Positions 26,244 through 35,669 of a stretch of 64,000 nt of DNA are shown in pieces. Origin of the DNA: Prolixibacteraceae bacterium JC049. Its GTDB lineage: Bacteria; Bacteroidota; Bacteroidia; Bacteroidales; Prolixibacteraceae. Location of the stretch: NCBI GenBank assembly GCA_023369685.1, contig SACZ01000002.1:310001-374000 (forward strand). The letters are read 5' to 3'. The notes beneath the pieces are model-generated. The model saw nothing but the letters and a program-made list of their open reading frames with translations, was not told where the DNA came from and did not search any database. Position 1 is the first letter of the stretch. Every line of letters starts with the position of its first letter. The position numbers and the translations under genes are program-made.

Positions 26244-28874
26244 CTACACTAAATTTGCAATACGCTCTTCAAGCACTTTAATTTTTGCTTCCGCATCGGC
26301 CTGCTTTTTGCGTTCTATTGCAACAACCTTCTCAGGAGCATTGTTTACAAATCGCTCATTACTAAGCTTTTTCTCCACTCCTTTAAGGAATCCTTTGGTA
26401 TACTGAAGCTCCTCTTGCATTTTCTTCAACTCTGCTTCTGTATCAACAAGATCGCCCAAAGGTATATAAAACTCTGAAGCTTTTACCCTAAATGAGGCAG
26501 CTCCTTTAACTTCTTCTTCAACAATTGACAATTCGTTAAGATTACCCATCTTAATCAATACTGCCTCAAATGCTTTGCTATACGACGCTTCATCAGGTTT
26601 TACAGCTAAGTCAAGTGTCTCTTTATTGGCAATATTATTTTCTTTACGAACTGTTCTAATTCCAGAAATAATTTCTTTCAGATTTTCGAAATCAGCAACT
26701 AACTGCTGATTTTCGCCTTTTACCTCTGGCCATTTTGCTACCATCACACTTTCGCCTTCTTTACGAGGAGTAAGCAATTGCCAAATTTCTTCGGTAATAA
26801 ATGGCATAAATGGGTGCATCAAACGCAATACCTGATCGAATAGATCGATTACCTGTGCATACGTTTTTCCATCGATAGGCTGCTGGTAACCTGGCTTAAC
26901 CACCTCTAACAACCATGAAGAGAATTCATCGCGAACAGTGGTGTAAACCAACATCAATGCATCTGAGATACGGAATTTCGAGAAGTGATCGTCCATGGTA
27001 GTTACCACTTCGCTTAAGCGAGCCTGGAACCACTCAATTCCGATTTTTGCATATTCTGGCTGTTCGATATTCTCATCCACTTCCCATCCTTTAACCAAAC
27101 GGAAAGCATTCCATATTTTCGAAGTAAAGTTACGTCCTTGCTCAGGCATGCTCTCATCGAAAAGCAAATCGCCACCTGCAGGCGAACAGAACAACATTCC
27201 AATACGAACACCGTCGGCACCGTACTGTGCAATCAAATCTAGTGGATCTGGTGAGTTACCCAACGACTTCGACATCTTACGACGTTGCTTGTCGCGTACC
27301 ATTCCTGTAAAGTATACATTCTTAAATGGGAACTGATCGCGGTTGTAGTAACCAGCCATAATCATACGAGCTACCCAGAAGAAGATAATATCGTGTCCGG
27401 TAACCAAATCGTTAGTCGGATAGTAGTAATTAATCTCTTCGTTATCTGGCTCAGAAACTCCATTGAAAACAGAAATTGGCCACAACCAAGATGAAGCCCA
27501 TGTATCCAACACATCTTCGTCTTGTCTTAGGTTTTCAACAGTCAACTCTTTGTTTCCTGTTTTCTCAATAGCCAATTCAAGTGCTTCTTCAGCTGTTTTA
27601 GCAACAACAAACTCACCATTTTCTAGATAGAAAACAGGAATTCGGTGTCCCCACCAAAGCTGACGAGAAATACACCAATCTTTAATGTTTTCCATCCAGT
27701 GACGGTAAACATTCTTGAATTTTTTCGGGTGGAATTCCACCTCATCGTTCATTACGTTCTCTAATGCTGGTTTTGCCAGTTCACTCATTTTAAGGAACCA
27801 CTGAGCCGACAATTTAGGCTCGATTACCACGCTAGTACGCTCTGAATATCCTACTTTATTATTGTAGTCTTCAATTTTAACCATGTTGCCGGCTGTTTCC
27901 AGCTCAGGAACAATTAGCTTACGCACTTCGAAACGATCTTCACCAACAAACATTTCTGCTTGCTCGCTTAATTTACCAGTATCAGTAAAAATATCGATCA
28001 CCTCAAGATTATGACGTAATCCAATTTCGTAGTCATTGATATCGTGAGCAGGAGTGATTTTCAAACAACCAGTACCGAACTCCATATCAACATACTCATC
28101 CTCGATAATAGGAACTACACGGTTTACTAAAGGAACAATTACTTTCTTTCCTTTCAGGTGAGTAAAACGCTCGTCGTTTGGATTGATACAAACAGCTGTA
28201 TCACCCAAAATTGTTTCCGGACGAGTAGTCGCAATTGTTACCCACTCATCTTCTGTTCCTTCTACTTTATATCGAAGGTAGTATAGTTTCGATTGTTCTT
28301 CTTTGTAAATTACCTCTTCATCAGAAACGGCAGTTTGGGCTGCAGGATCCCAGTTTACCATGCGCACACCGCGGTAAATCAATCCTTTTTTGTGTAGATC
28401 GATGAAAATATCGATTACTGCTTCCGAACGCTCATCGTCCATTGTAAAACAAGTACGATCCCAATCGCATGAAGCACCCAGTTTTTTCAACTGCTCTAGA
28501 ATAATTCCACCATGCTTTTCAGTCCAATCCCAGGCATGTCCCAAGAACTCGTCGCGAGAAAGATCGGTTTTAGCAACGCCTTCTTCTTTTAGCTTATTTA
28601 CCACTTTTGCTTCTGTAGCAATAGAGGCATGGTCGGTTCCGGGAACCCAGCAAGCATTTTTCCCCTGCATTCTGGCACGACGCACTAATATATCCTGAAT
28701 AGTATTATTAAGCATGTGTCCCATGTGAAGCACTCCGGTGACGTTTGGTGGTGGAATGACGATAGTATATGGTTCTCTATCATCTGGTTCCGAATGGAAA
28801 TACTTGTTATCCATCCAATACTTATACCACTTGTCCTCTACTTCTGCAGGATTATATTTGCTAGGTATATCCAT
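26244..28874 (-). CDS. valS: Valyl-tRNA synthetase
   Basis: 876 residues, class Ia aminoacyl-tRNA synthetase, normal bacterial length. The HIGH-type motif [14 protein letters not shown] (about residues 41-54), the editing-domain [19 protein letters not shown], the KMSKS motif [13 protein letters not shown] and the C-terminal ValRS coiled coil ([19 protein letters not shown]) are present. It charges tRNA-Val and edits mischarged threonine. A -7 element lies at 28924-28931. The stop is followed by a 200-base untranslated region rather than by an immediate terminator, which is unusual for this window. Confidence 0.97.
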   Translation of the reverse strand: MDIPSKYNPAEVEDKWYKYWMDNKYFHSEPDDREPYTIVIPPPNVTGVLHMGHMLNNTIQDILVRRARMQGKNACWVPGTDHASIATEAKVVNKLKEEGVAKTDLSRDEFLGHAWDWTEKHGGIILEQLKKLGASCDWDRTCFTMDDERSEAVIDIFIDLHKKGLIYRGVRMVNWDPAAQTAVSDEEVIYKEEQSKLYYLRYKVEGTEDEWVTIATTRPETILGDTAVCINPNDERFTHLKGKKVIVPLVNRVVPIIEDEYVDMEFGTGCLKITPAHDINDYEIGLRHNLEVIDIFTDTGKLSEQAEMFVGEDRFEVRKLIVPELETAGNMVKIEDYNNKVGYSERTSVVIEPKLSAQWFLKMSELAKPALENVMNDEVEFHPKKFKNVYRHWMENIKDWCISRQLWWGHRIPVFYLENGEFVVAKTAEEALELAIEKTGNKELTVENLRQDEDVLDTWASSWLWPISVFNGVSEPDNEEINYYYPTNDLVTGHDIIFFWVARMIMAGYYNRDQFPFKNVYFTGMVRDKQRRKMSKSLGNSPDPLDLIAQYGADGVRIGMLFCSPAGGDLLFDESMPEQGRNFTSKIWNAFRLVKGWEVDENIEQPEYAKIGIEWFQARLSEVVTTMDDHFSKFRISDALMLVYTTVRDEFSSWLLEVVKPGYQQPIDGKTYAQVIDLFDQVLRLMHPFMPFITEEIWQLLTPRKEGESVMVAKWPEVKGENQQLVADFENLKEIISGIRTVRKENNIANKETLDLAVKPDEASYSKAFEAVLIKMGNLNELSIVEEEVKGAASFRVKASEFYIPLGDLVDTEAELKKMQEELQYTKGFLKGVEKKLSNERFVNNAPEKVVAIERKKQADAEAKIKVLEERIANLV

Positions 28875-28923
28875 TTTGTATTCTTTTATAAATCAGTTGA
28901 TATATCTTCTTTTTTAGAGCGTA

Positions 28924-28931
28924 CAAAATTA
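28924..28931 (-). promoter_or_regulatory. Candidate -7 element for valS
   Basis: Minus-strand TAATTTTG is an exact TAnnTTTG match, 50 bases upstream of the valS ATG. No TTG is found 19-21 bases further upstream (TTT at that spot). Confidence 0.45.
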
Positions 28932-28970
28932 GAAAATATATTTTGATGAAAAATTCCCATTCTCCATTTT

Positions 28971-29002
28971 TTTAATGCCAAATAGCATTCTTTGCCATTA
29001 AA
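28971..29002. repeat. 12-bp inverted repeat upstream of valS
   Basis: TTTAATGCCAAA (28971-28982) and TTTGCCATTAAA (28991-29002) pair with one mismatch and an 8-nt loop. It sits about 40 bases upstream of the valS -7 element and might be a regulator site. Confidence 0.4.
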
Positions 29003-29069
29003 TGCCGAAAAAACATGTACTTACATCTAAAAACAACGCTTAATCAATTCATTTATATCAATTTGAAAC

Positions 29070-29112
29070 AAAAAAAGAGCCATCCAAAATTAATTCAGAC
29101 AGCCCTTTTTTA
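29070..29112 (-). terminator. Terminator of the lipoprotein gene at 29137
   Basis: On the minus strand AAAAAAGGGCTGTC pairs with GGATGGCTCTTTTTT through several G-U pairs and ends in a T-run, 25 bases past the stop. Confidence 0.65.
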
Positions 29113-29136
29113 TCTCTATGAATGATTACTTTACTC

Positions 29137-29871
29137 TTAATTGAGCTCCCATGTAATCTCTTTTTCGCAAAATGAGATACACTGTACATTGAATCCTCGA
29201 TCTGATTTAGTCTTAAATGCTTTTTCAAATCGAATAGCAGAAAGCTCCATCTTATATTTCTTTCCTTTTGTTGCCTTTTCTACTGCCATCCATCCTCTTG
29301 AATGTTTATTGAATGCAAATACTTTGTCTTTATTCTTCAGCACCGGACTTCTGAACAACAACTTTCCTTCTGAGCTAAATAGCTTTATACGATAAGCATC
29401 TGCGTCTTTCAATAAGTCCCAGGTAACATTCAGTTTATCTTTATTTACAGCAATTGCTTTAGGCTTAATCAGTCCTAATTTATCTCCATATAGTTCATCA
29501 ATATTTTTAATGGTGATATTCTTCTTCGTTACATTAGCCTGGAATTGATATTTCCCCAACTGAGGCAATTTAGTTGTATAGTCGCCATCCTCTGCAATTC
29601 GAACACAGCGCATCCCTTTTTCATCACCTTTTTTCATGCTCAGCTCACTTGTATTATCAGGATTAGTTACCTTTCCCTGCTTCATGGCCATACTGCAATA
29701 CATATAAAAATTGGCTGCATAAACTGGCTTCTCATTCTTCGCTTTAACCATTAAAACAACCTCTGCCTTTAGTCGTTTCGATAACGTTCTTGGTTTTAAT
29801 GGATCATTGTCTTTACATGATGTAAACACTAAAAGTACGGCCACAAATAGCCCAATCAATGGATTTCTCAT
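29137..29871 (-). CDS. Putative lipoprotein of unknown function
   Basis: 244 residues from ATG 29871, which gives a lipoprotein signal (MRNPLIGLFVAVLLVFTSC, lipidated Cys19). The longer frame to 29955 would bury this signal and is rejected. The body has Lys-rich beta-strand stretches; around residues 135-185 a fibronectin III-like pattern (KPKAIAVNKDKLNVTWDLL...YRIKLFSSEGKLLF) is visible. A Cys-containing C-terminus ends in EITWELN. I do not recognise a named family. It is monocistronic and divergent from the MOSC gene. Confidence 0.7.
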   Translation of the reverse strand: MRNPLIGLFVAVLLVFTSCKDNDPLKPRTLSKRLKAEVVLMVKAKNEKPVYAANFYMYCSMAMKQGKVTNPDNTSELSMKKGDEKGMRCVRIAEDGDYTTKLPQLGKYQFQANVTKKNITIKNIDELYGDKLGLIKPKAIAVNKDKLNVTWDLLKDADAYRIKLFSSEGKLLFRSPVLKNKDKVFAFNKHSRGWMAVEKATKGKKYKMELSAIRFEKAFKTKSDRGFNVQCISFCEKEITWELN

Positions 29872-30228
29872 TTTTTTAATTCTTTGTGTATGCAATTCTT
29901 CCACAGTGATTTTGCTAAGCAGAAAAACGCACACCGGTTTTATTCGATCGTTCATTTATAGGTATGTGGAAACTAATTCCATTGTAGCTACAACAACTAC
30001 AAACAGAATTTCTTGCTACTTAAACATTATCTGTTTCGGCAGCAAACAATAGGTAGGCAAAAGGTTTTGATCGGTTATGTGACATTTAAAAACACAAAAA
30101 CACTTACACTGAAATAAATATTTTGAGAAAATATGTTCATCACACAAAATAACAGCGGCATACATCCTCATGAATTTCAACTTCGATCTACTATTTTTGT
30201 GTCGATTTAAATGCAACAATTTGGAAGA
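29872..30228. other. Divergent intergenic region between the lipoprotein and MOSC genes
   Basis: 357 bases, AT-rich, without a credible gene. It holds a -7 element for the MOSC gene (30192-30199); nothing else stands out. Confidence 0.5.
30192..30199 (+). promoter_or_regulatory. Candidate -7 element for the MOSC gene
   Basis: TATTTTTG is an exact TAnnTTTG match. Transcription would start near 30206, only 5 bases before the ATG at 30211 but 23 before the ATG at 30229, which favours the latter start. No matching TTG at the expected upstream distance. Confidence 0.5.
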
Positions 30229-30876
30229 ATGAAACCATTAAAGATTATATCGACTAATATAGCTGAGCCTAAAACAATTGTATGGCAAGGAGAAGAAGTT
30301 ACAACAGGAATGTACAAAAAAGCTACTACCAACCCACTCTTTCTTTCTGCCAATGGAGTAAAAGATGATAGCGTAATAGACACCCGCTATCATGGAGGTA
30401 CTGACAAAGCTTGTTATTTCTACTCGGCCGATCATTACGAAATGTGGAAACAGGAATATCCCGATTTAGATTGGGAATGGGGAATGTTTGGAGAAAACAT
30501 GACTGTAGAAGCCCTCAACGAAGCCGATGTAAGAATTGGAGATATTTATGAGTTGGGCTTAGCAATAGTACAAGTTACTCAACCACGCCAACCATGTTTC
30601 AAGTTAGGTCATCGTTTCAACGATGCTAAAATGGTGCAAAAATTTATTTCGAAAAAGCTTCCTGGTGTTTATGTAAAGGTAATCCGTGAAGGTAATGTTT
30701 CAGCAGGATCGACAATGCACTTAATAGCTCGTAACCCTGAAAACATGACAGTAGCAGAAGTTTTCGACTTAATTTATAATGGTAAGCAAAACCCTGAGAA
30801 AGTGAAAGCCGCTATTAACATGCCAGAGCTAGCCGATAGCTGCAAAAAAGATTTGCAAAAGCGAATGAATAGATAA
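30229..30876 (+). CDS. MOSC domain protein (YiiM-like, MOSC plus 3-alpha domain)
   Basis: 215 residues from ATG 30229 (or 221 from 30211). The MOSC core shows DTRYHGGTDKACYFYSADHYEMW, MFGENMTVEALNEADVRIGD and the conserved cysteine in VTQPRQPCFKLGHRF. The C-terminal ~45 residues (MTVAEVFDLIYNGKQNPEK) match the 3-alpha domain of YiiM-type proteins. These proteins bind molybdenum cofactor and reduce N-hydroxylated compounds such as 6-hydroxylaminopurine. No molybdenum cofactor genes are nearby. Confidence 0.88.
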   Translation: MKPLKIISTNIAEPKTIVWQGEEVTTGMYKKATTNPLFLSANGVKDDSVIDTRYHGGTDKACYFYSADHYEMWKQEYPDLDWEWGMFGENMTVEALNEADVRIGDIYELGLAIVQVTQPRQPCFKLGHRFNDAKMVQKFISKKLPGVYVKVIREGNVSAGSTMHLIARNPENMTVAEVFDLIYNGKQNPEKVKAAINMPELADSCKKDLQKRMNR

Positions 30877-30880
30877 GAAA

Positions 30881-30914
30881 TAAAAAGAGCTTCTTTCAAT
30901 ACCGAAAGAAGCTC
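30881..30914 (-). terminator. Terminator of the seven-gene glucan operon
   Basis: Perfect 11-bp stem GAGCTTCTTTC (30887-30897) with GAAAGAAGCTC (30904-30914), followed on the minus strand by TTTTTA. It sits between convergent genes and marks the operon 3' end. Confidence 0.88.
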
Positions 30915-30941
30915 CATGAATAGCGCAAATGTTAAACTTTA

Positions 30942-32309
30942 TTACTTAACAAATATCTTGTAGCCCCATTTGTCTAGTTTCAATGTGGCATTATCTTTCA
31001 ACTGGATTTTTTCGTTTTTGAAGAAATCGGTATAGTCACCAGCGACCATTCCTTTAATATCTACTTCAACTGGTGCTTTGCTCATATTGAAAACAGCAAC
31101 AACTGTATTACCATCCACTTTACGTTGGAAAGCACAAACTGTTTCCTCTTTGTTAGTTCCTAACCACTGGATTTTTCCTCCACGCTCACCAGCTTGCAAT
31201 GCTTTATTTGACTTCTTAAGCTCATTCAACTTCTCGTAGAATTTCTGCATAGTCAGATCACTCCAGTTGATTTCATCTTTTTCGAAGAATTTCAAGCGAT
31301 GATTTAATCCTGCTTCTTGCCCACTATAGATCAATGGCATTCCAGGAATAGTGTAGCTAAACACAGCAAATGTTTTTGCAGCATCGCCCATGCGCTCGGC
31401 AGTAGTACCATTCCATGAATTTTCATCGTGGTTAGTCGTGAAGTTCATCAAGTAAGCATCTTTATGATACATGGTATCAACCTTTGCAAAATAGGCTTTA
31501 ATATCGGCTACATTCTTTTCGCCTTTAGCCACATGGTTCATCAAGTGGTGACCGTCCCAAGCATATCCCATATCGAAGGCATTCTCAACCAATTCTGGCT
31601 CCCATCCTTCTGCAAGCATAAATACCGGCTTTACCTTATCCAATTCAACACGTGCTTTTTCCCAGAAATCGGTAGGAACCATTCCGGCAACATCGCAACG
31701 GAAACCATCAACATTGGCATTTTCAATCCAGAATTTCAATGAACCAATCATGTAGTTACGCATGTCTTCGTTCTTGTAATTCAAATCGGCTGTATCTGTC
31801 CAATCGGTTCCTTCCGGAACAACAATCTCGCCTTTCTCATTCTGCGTATACCAATCTTTATGCTCAGCCATAATTACATTATCCCATCCTGTGTGGTTAG
31901 CCACCCAGTCAAGAATAACTTTCATGCCCAACTGATGCGCTTGAGTCACCAACTTCTTTAGGTCTTCCATTGTTCCGAACTCAGGATTAACAGCACGGTA
32001 ATCGGCCACTGCATAGTAGCTACCCAACGAACCTTTTCTGTTTTTTTCTGAAACCGGATATACAGGCATCAACCAAAGAATATCAACTCCTAATTCCTTC
32101 AAACGAGGAAGGTGACTCGAGAAAGCTTTAATTGTTCCCTCTTTAGTATATTGACGAATATTTACCTCGTAAATTACTGCATCGCGCGACCATTTCAATG
32201 GCTTCTCAACAGTAGTTTTCACCTCTTTATTCGCCTCTTTTGCCTTAGGACCACATGCACTAAATGCAATTGTAGCCAAAATCAACAAACTACTTAATAA
32301 TCTTGTCAT
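30942..32309 (-). CDS. GH13 alpha-amylase family lipoprotein
   Basis: 455 residues with lipoprotein signal (LLSSLLILATIAFSAC). GH13 catalytic barrel from about residue 38 (WSRDAVIYEVNIRQY) with the nucleophile Asp206 in DGFRCDVAG, acid/base Glu234 in MLAEGWE and stabiliser Asp295 in NHDENSW; region I is DWVANHTGWD. A short beta-sandwich C domain ends in KWGYKIFVK. No extra binding modules. It should cleave alpha-1,4-glucan oligosaccharides at the outer membrane or in the periplasm. Last gene of the minus-strand operon, 12 bases after the esterase gene. Confidence 0.93.
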   Translation of the reverse strand: MTRLLSSLLILATIAFSACGPKAKEANKEVKTTVEKPLKWSRDAVIYEVNIRQYTKEGTIKAFSSHLPRLKELGVDILWLMPVYPVSEKNRKGSLGSYYAVADYRAVNPEFGTMEDLKKLVTQAHQLGMKVILDWVANHTGWDNVIMAEHKDWYTQNEKGEIVVPEGTDWTDTADLNYKNEDMRNYMIGSLKFWIENANVDGFRCDVAGMVPTDFWEKARVELDKVKPVFMLAEGWEPELVENAFDMGYAWDGHHLMNHVAKGEKNVADIKAYFAKVDTMYHKDAYLMNFTTNHDENSWNGTTAERMGDAAKTFAVFSYTIPGMPLIYSGQEAGLNHRLKFFEKDEINWSDLTMQKFYEKLNELKKSNKALQAGERGGKIQWLGTNKEETVCAFQRKVDGNTVVAVFNMSKAPVEVDIKGMVAGDYTDFFKNEKIQLKDNATLKLDKWGYKIFVK

Positions 32310-32321
32310 TGCTATTTTATT

Positions 32322-33263
32322 TTACTGTACTTTATTCAATAAAAACTTCACTGGTATGTGCAAACGTTTCTTCCATGCATTTTCAGAATGATTCTCGCCT
32401 TCAAATTTTCGAGTCATCCAGTTTTTGCTGGTAAAACCTTTTGCTTTCATTATCTCATCCACTTTAGTTTGGTGTTCTTCATACATTGCATCTAAAGTGG
32501 CTGTTCCAAAATCGAAATAAATCTTATGAGTTCCCGGAGATGGTAGATGTCCTTTCATGTAACTGAAAAAAGCCGCAGGAATAGGATTATTTTCATTGGT
32601 GAAAGTTCCAGGCCAATGAGTAGACAAGCATGCTGCTCCACCAAACACTTCCGGATATTCACAAATGGCATACATGGAAATTAATCCTCCCATGCTCGAT
32701 CCCATAACAAATGTGTTTTCTCTATCGGTACGAGTAGAATATTTTCCATCAATAAATGGCTTCAACTCTTCCACCAAAAACTTCAGGTAATTGTCTGACT
32801 GCACATTCACAGAAAACAGAGAAGCCTGACCATGGCGCTGAGCTTTATTCAGCAATGAATCTTTCACCTCTTTAGCAAGCGACTCGAATGGTTTCTGCGG
32901 AAAATAATCGGGATGCCTTGTGGTACTTGAATTAAAAACTCCCACTACAATACACGGCTGAATAGTTCCCTTTTTCATTAATGCGGACATTGTTTCATCG
33001 ACACCCCATTCCTGTTTATTCCAGGTTGAATTAGCATCATAAAGCATTTGTCCGTCGTGCATATAAACCACTGCATACTTTTGCTCTGCAGAATATCCTT
33101 CGGGCAACCACACATCAATATTTCGTGCCGATATATATTTCGATTTAAAATTATGCTCCCGAACAATTTCACCACAACATACTTCCGGCAATTGCGTACT
33201 GTTTTGCGACCATGCCAAATGGCTAATCAAACAGTTCAATAAGAATAATGTTACATGTTTCAT
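32322..33263 (-). CDS. Secreted alpha/beta-hydrolase, esterase D/Fes-type family
   Basis: 313 residues with signal peptide (LFLLNCLISHLAWSQ). Nucleophile elbow GSSMGG, a likely acid in the FDFGTATLDAMYEEH stretch and a late His in FEGENHSENAW give a plausible catalytic triad; the N-terminal VWLPEGYSAEQKYAVVYMHDGQ is typical of putative esterase (PF00756-type) proteins. The group includes acetylxylan and ferric-enterobactin esterases. It sits between GH31 and GH13 genes with gaps of 17 and 12 bases, so it works on the same substrate, perhaps removing acyl groups from starch-like glucan (inference). Confidence 0.85.
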   Translation of the reverse strand: MKHVTLFLLNCLISHLAWSQNSTQLPEVCCGEIVREHNFKSKYISARNIDVWLPEGYSAEQKYAVVYMHDGQMLYDANSTWNKQEWGVDETMSALMKKGTIQPCIVVGVFNSSTTRHPDYFPQKPFESLAKEVKDSLLNKAQRHGQASLFSVNVQSDNYLKFLVEELKPFIDGKYSTRTDRENTFVMGSSMGGLISMYAICEYPEVFGGAACLSTHWPGTFTNENNPIPAAFFSYMKGHLPSPGTHKIYFDFGTATLDAMYEEHQTKVDEIMKAKGFTSKNWMTRKFEGENHSENAWKKRLHIPVKFLLNKVQ

Positions 33264-33280
33264 TGTTCTGGTTTTTCGGA

Positions 33281-35662
33281 TTAATAATTGACTCTCAGAT
33301 TCTGTTTTTGGTCAAGGGTTACTTTCACCTTTAACTCTTTGCGCTTATTATCCCAGGCCGACTCTACATCTCTCCCTCCAACAGTCACTTGTTTAGGAGC
33401 AGTATTTACATTGTGAATAATAAACGTGATCTCTCTTTCGTGAGGCATTCCTTCGTAAACGCCAATACTTTTGGCGATATCGATTTTAAGTTGCCCTTTA
33501 CTATTGGTTGCAACAAAATCGATCAACTGATATTTACCTTGCTTCCATGAGTTATTCAACTTTCCATCATCGGAATACAACTGATACTTACTATCAGTAA
33601 CCGATTTATCGGCATAATAATGCATTTCTAATTGCTGAGTTGAATAGTCATCGGTTGATTTCACCAATGGTGCATATGGTACGAAAGCACCTGCTTTTAC
33701 AAATACAGGAATATCTTCATTGGTTACTTTTTGAACTATTACACGCCCACCTTTCAGTCGCACACCATTCTGATAATTGAACCAAACTCCTTTAGGCAGG
33801 TAAATTGATTTACTAGTAACTCCTGGTTTTACAATTGGAGCAACCAAGAAACTTGGCCCCCACATGTAAGTGCTCATTTCATCGGCTAAATGCACATCGT
33901 CTTCATACTCCATGAATAACGGACGAGCCATTGGTAATCCTTTGGCTGTTACTTCCCATGCCAACGTATAGTTATAAGGCAGTAGTCGATAGCGCAATTC
34001 GATATATCGTTTTACAATATTTTGCACCTCTTTCGAGTAATGAATTGGTTCTGGTTCGGCATTAGGATCTGAATGTGGGCGGAAAACCGGAGTAAATACT
34101 GCAAACTGCAGCCAGCGCTTATAAAGCTCTGGTGTTTTTGTTCCTCCGGCAAAACCTCCTGCATCGGAATGCATATATGCCAAACCTGAAACTCCCATGC
34201 TAAGCATCACTGGCATTTGGGCTTCTAGTCCCGACCAGCTACGACTTACATCGCCCGACCATGGAATTAATCCATATCGCTGTGATCCGGCAAACCCAGC
34301 TCTCCCCATAGAGAAGATACGCTCTTCGGGATAATTTTGTTGAGTCTTATTGAATAGCAATGATGCCCACTCGTGACCATATACTCCGTGTAGTTCTCGG
34401 GCACTTCCTGCAACATGCATCATAGTGTCAGGATGAATCTCTGGCTCACCAAGGTCGCCCCACCAACCAGCGACACCATATGCTTTCTGCTTTTCATATT
34501 CATTCCAGAACCAATCACGTGCTTCCGGCTTGAAGATATCGATGAGACCGCCATCGCCAAAATAGAAGTTAGGCATAGTAAGAGTGTTACCATCCTTATC
34601 GGTTGCCAACAACTTATTCTCATCTAAATATTTAAAGTTTTTACTCTTCTTAGTAAAGAAAGGCTCGCTTATGGTAATGGTTTTCACTCCTTTTTTGCGG
34701 AAGTTCTTGATCATCTTCTTGGGCTTAGGCCAATTCTTCTTGTCCCAGCTCAACTGTCCCATCTTTCCATCTTCCAACTCCTCGCCAAACCAGTATAGAT
34801 CCAAAATGATAGCATCCATCGGATAACCTGCTGCCTGCATGTCTTCTACCATCTCTTCTGCTTCGGTTTGAGTGCGGTAACCAAATCGGGATTGAAGATT
34901 TCCCAATGCCCAAATTGGCACCATAGGTTGATGACCCGTTAAGTCAACATATCGACTTACCATCTTTTTATACGACTCACCAGTAATGATGTAGCAAACA
35001 GTATTTCCACCAAGTGTCCCAAATTCCATTTCGTTGGCATTGCGTTTCCCAATATCGAACCAACCACGGGCCGGATTATCAAAAAGGAACATATACTTCT
35101 CGGAAGACATGATATGAGGGATGGAGTAGTTCAGGAAATCTTTACCCATTCCATAACCATAATTGGCCTGGTTGTAACATTGAAAACGATATCCTCTTCG
35201 GTTTAAAGGAAGCGCTCTGGCACCTGTTCCATAAATTCGTTCGTTGGGCTTAAGCTCCGATTGAAAACCAACCGTATCGCCACGCATAAAAAAATGAAAA
35301 TCGTCGCTTAAAAGCTGCTCATTTTTGTCTTCAACAGACAATTCCACATTGCCTTTGTCGATAACCAGACGAATGGCATCAGTTGAAAAAATCAGCTCTG
35401 AGCTATTCTCTGAAAACTGCGAGGCAATCACACTCTTTAAAATTGGAGCAAATGTTTTATCCGCCTTCAGTTTCTCATTCTGAAAAGCAACCTTAATTAT
35501 ATCTGAAGCCACTGCATTGATCACATAGCTTCCTTCTTGTGTACGTATTGAAAGTGTATTATTCTCCCACTTATGCGCAACATATACATGCTGTTTCTCT
35601 ACTGCAAATACACTTAGGCTGACAGCTAAGAGCCAGGCTAATGTCAATATACGTTTAATCAT
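33281..35662 (-). CDS. GH31 alpha-glucosidase, secreted/periplasmic
   Basis: 793 residues with signal peptide (ILTLAWLLAVSLSVFA). N-terminal GH31 galactose-mutarotase-like domain, then the catalytic barrel: nucleophile Asp403 in WWGDLGEPE, acid/base Asp471 in WSGDVSRSW, preceded by YPMDAIILDLYWFG; DUF5110-type beta domain near the end. It releases glucose from non-reducing ends of alpha-glucans. SusB in Bacteroides is GH97, so this locus uses GH31 for that step. It begins 7 bases after the GH13 gene. Bond preference (1,4 or 1,6) cannot be read from sequence. Confidence 0.93.
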   Translation of the reverse strand: MIKRILTLAWLLAVSLSVFAVEKQHVYVAHKWENNTLSIRTQEGSYVINAVASDIIKVAFQNEKLKADKTFAPILKSVIASQFSENSSELIFSTDAIRLVIDKGNVELSVEDKNEQLLSDDFHFFMRGDTVGFQSELKPNERIYGTGARALPLNRRGYRFQCYNQANYGYGMGKDFLNYSIPHIMSSEKYMFLFDNPARGWFDIGKRNANEMEFGTLGGNTVCYIITGESYKKMVSRYVDLTGHQPMVPIWALGNLQSRFGYRTQTEAEEMVEDMQAAGYPMDAIILDLYWFGEELEDGKMGQLSWDKKNWPKPKKMIKNFRKKGVKTITISEPFFTKKSKNFKYLDENKLLATDKDGNTLTMPNFYFGDGGLIDIFKPEARDWFWNEYEKQKAYGVAGWWGDLGEPEIHPDTMMHVAGSARELHGVYGHEWASLLFNKTQQNYPEERIFSMGRAGFAGSQRYGLIPWSGDVSRSWSGLEAQMPVMLSMGVSGLAYMHSDAGGFAGGTKTPELYKRWLQFAVFTPVFRPHSDPNAEPEPIHYSKEVQNIVKRYIELRYRLLPYNYTLAWEVTAKGLPMARPLFMEYEDDVHLADEMSTYMWGPSFLVAPIVKPGVTSKSIYLPKGVWFNYQNGVRLKGGRVIVQKVTNEDIPVFVKAGAFVPYAPLVKSTDDYSTQQLEMHYYADKSVTDSKYQLYSDDGKLNNSWKQGKYQLIDFVATNSKGQLKIDIAKSIGVYEGMPHEREITFIIHNVNTAPKQVTVGGRDVESAWDNKRKELKVKVTLDQKQNLRVNY

Positions 35663-35669
35663 CTAACTA

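Noticed and set aside
32359-32369. TGCAAACGTTT, a partial LacI-type operator in the esterase gene
   Set aside because: Only one and a half arms match, and it is inside coding sequence; a chance match is likely.
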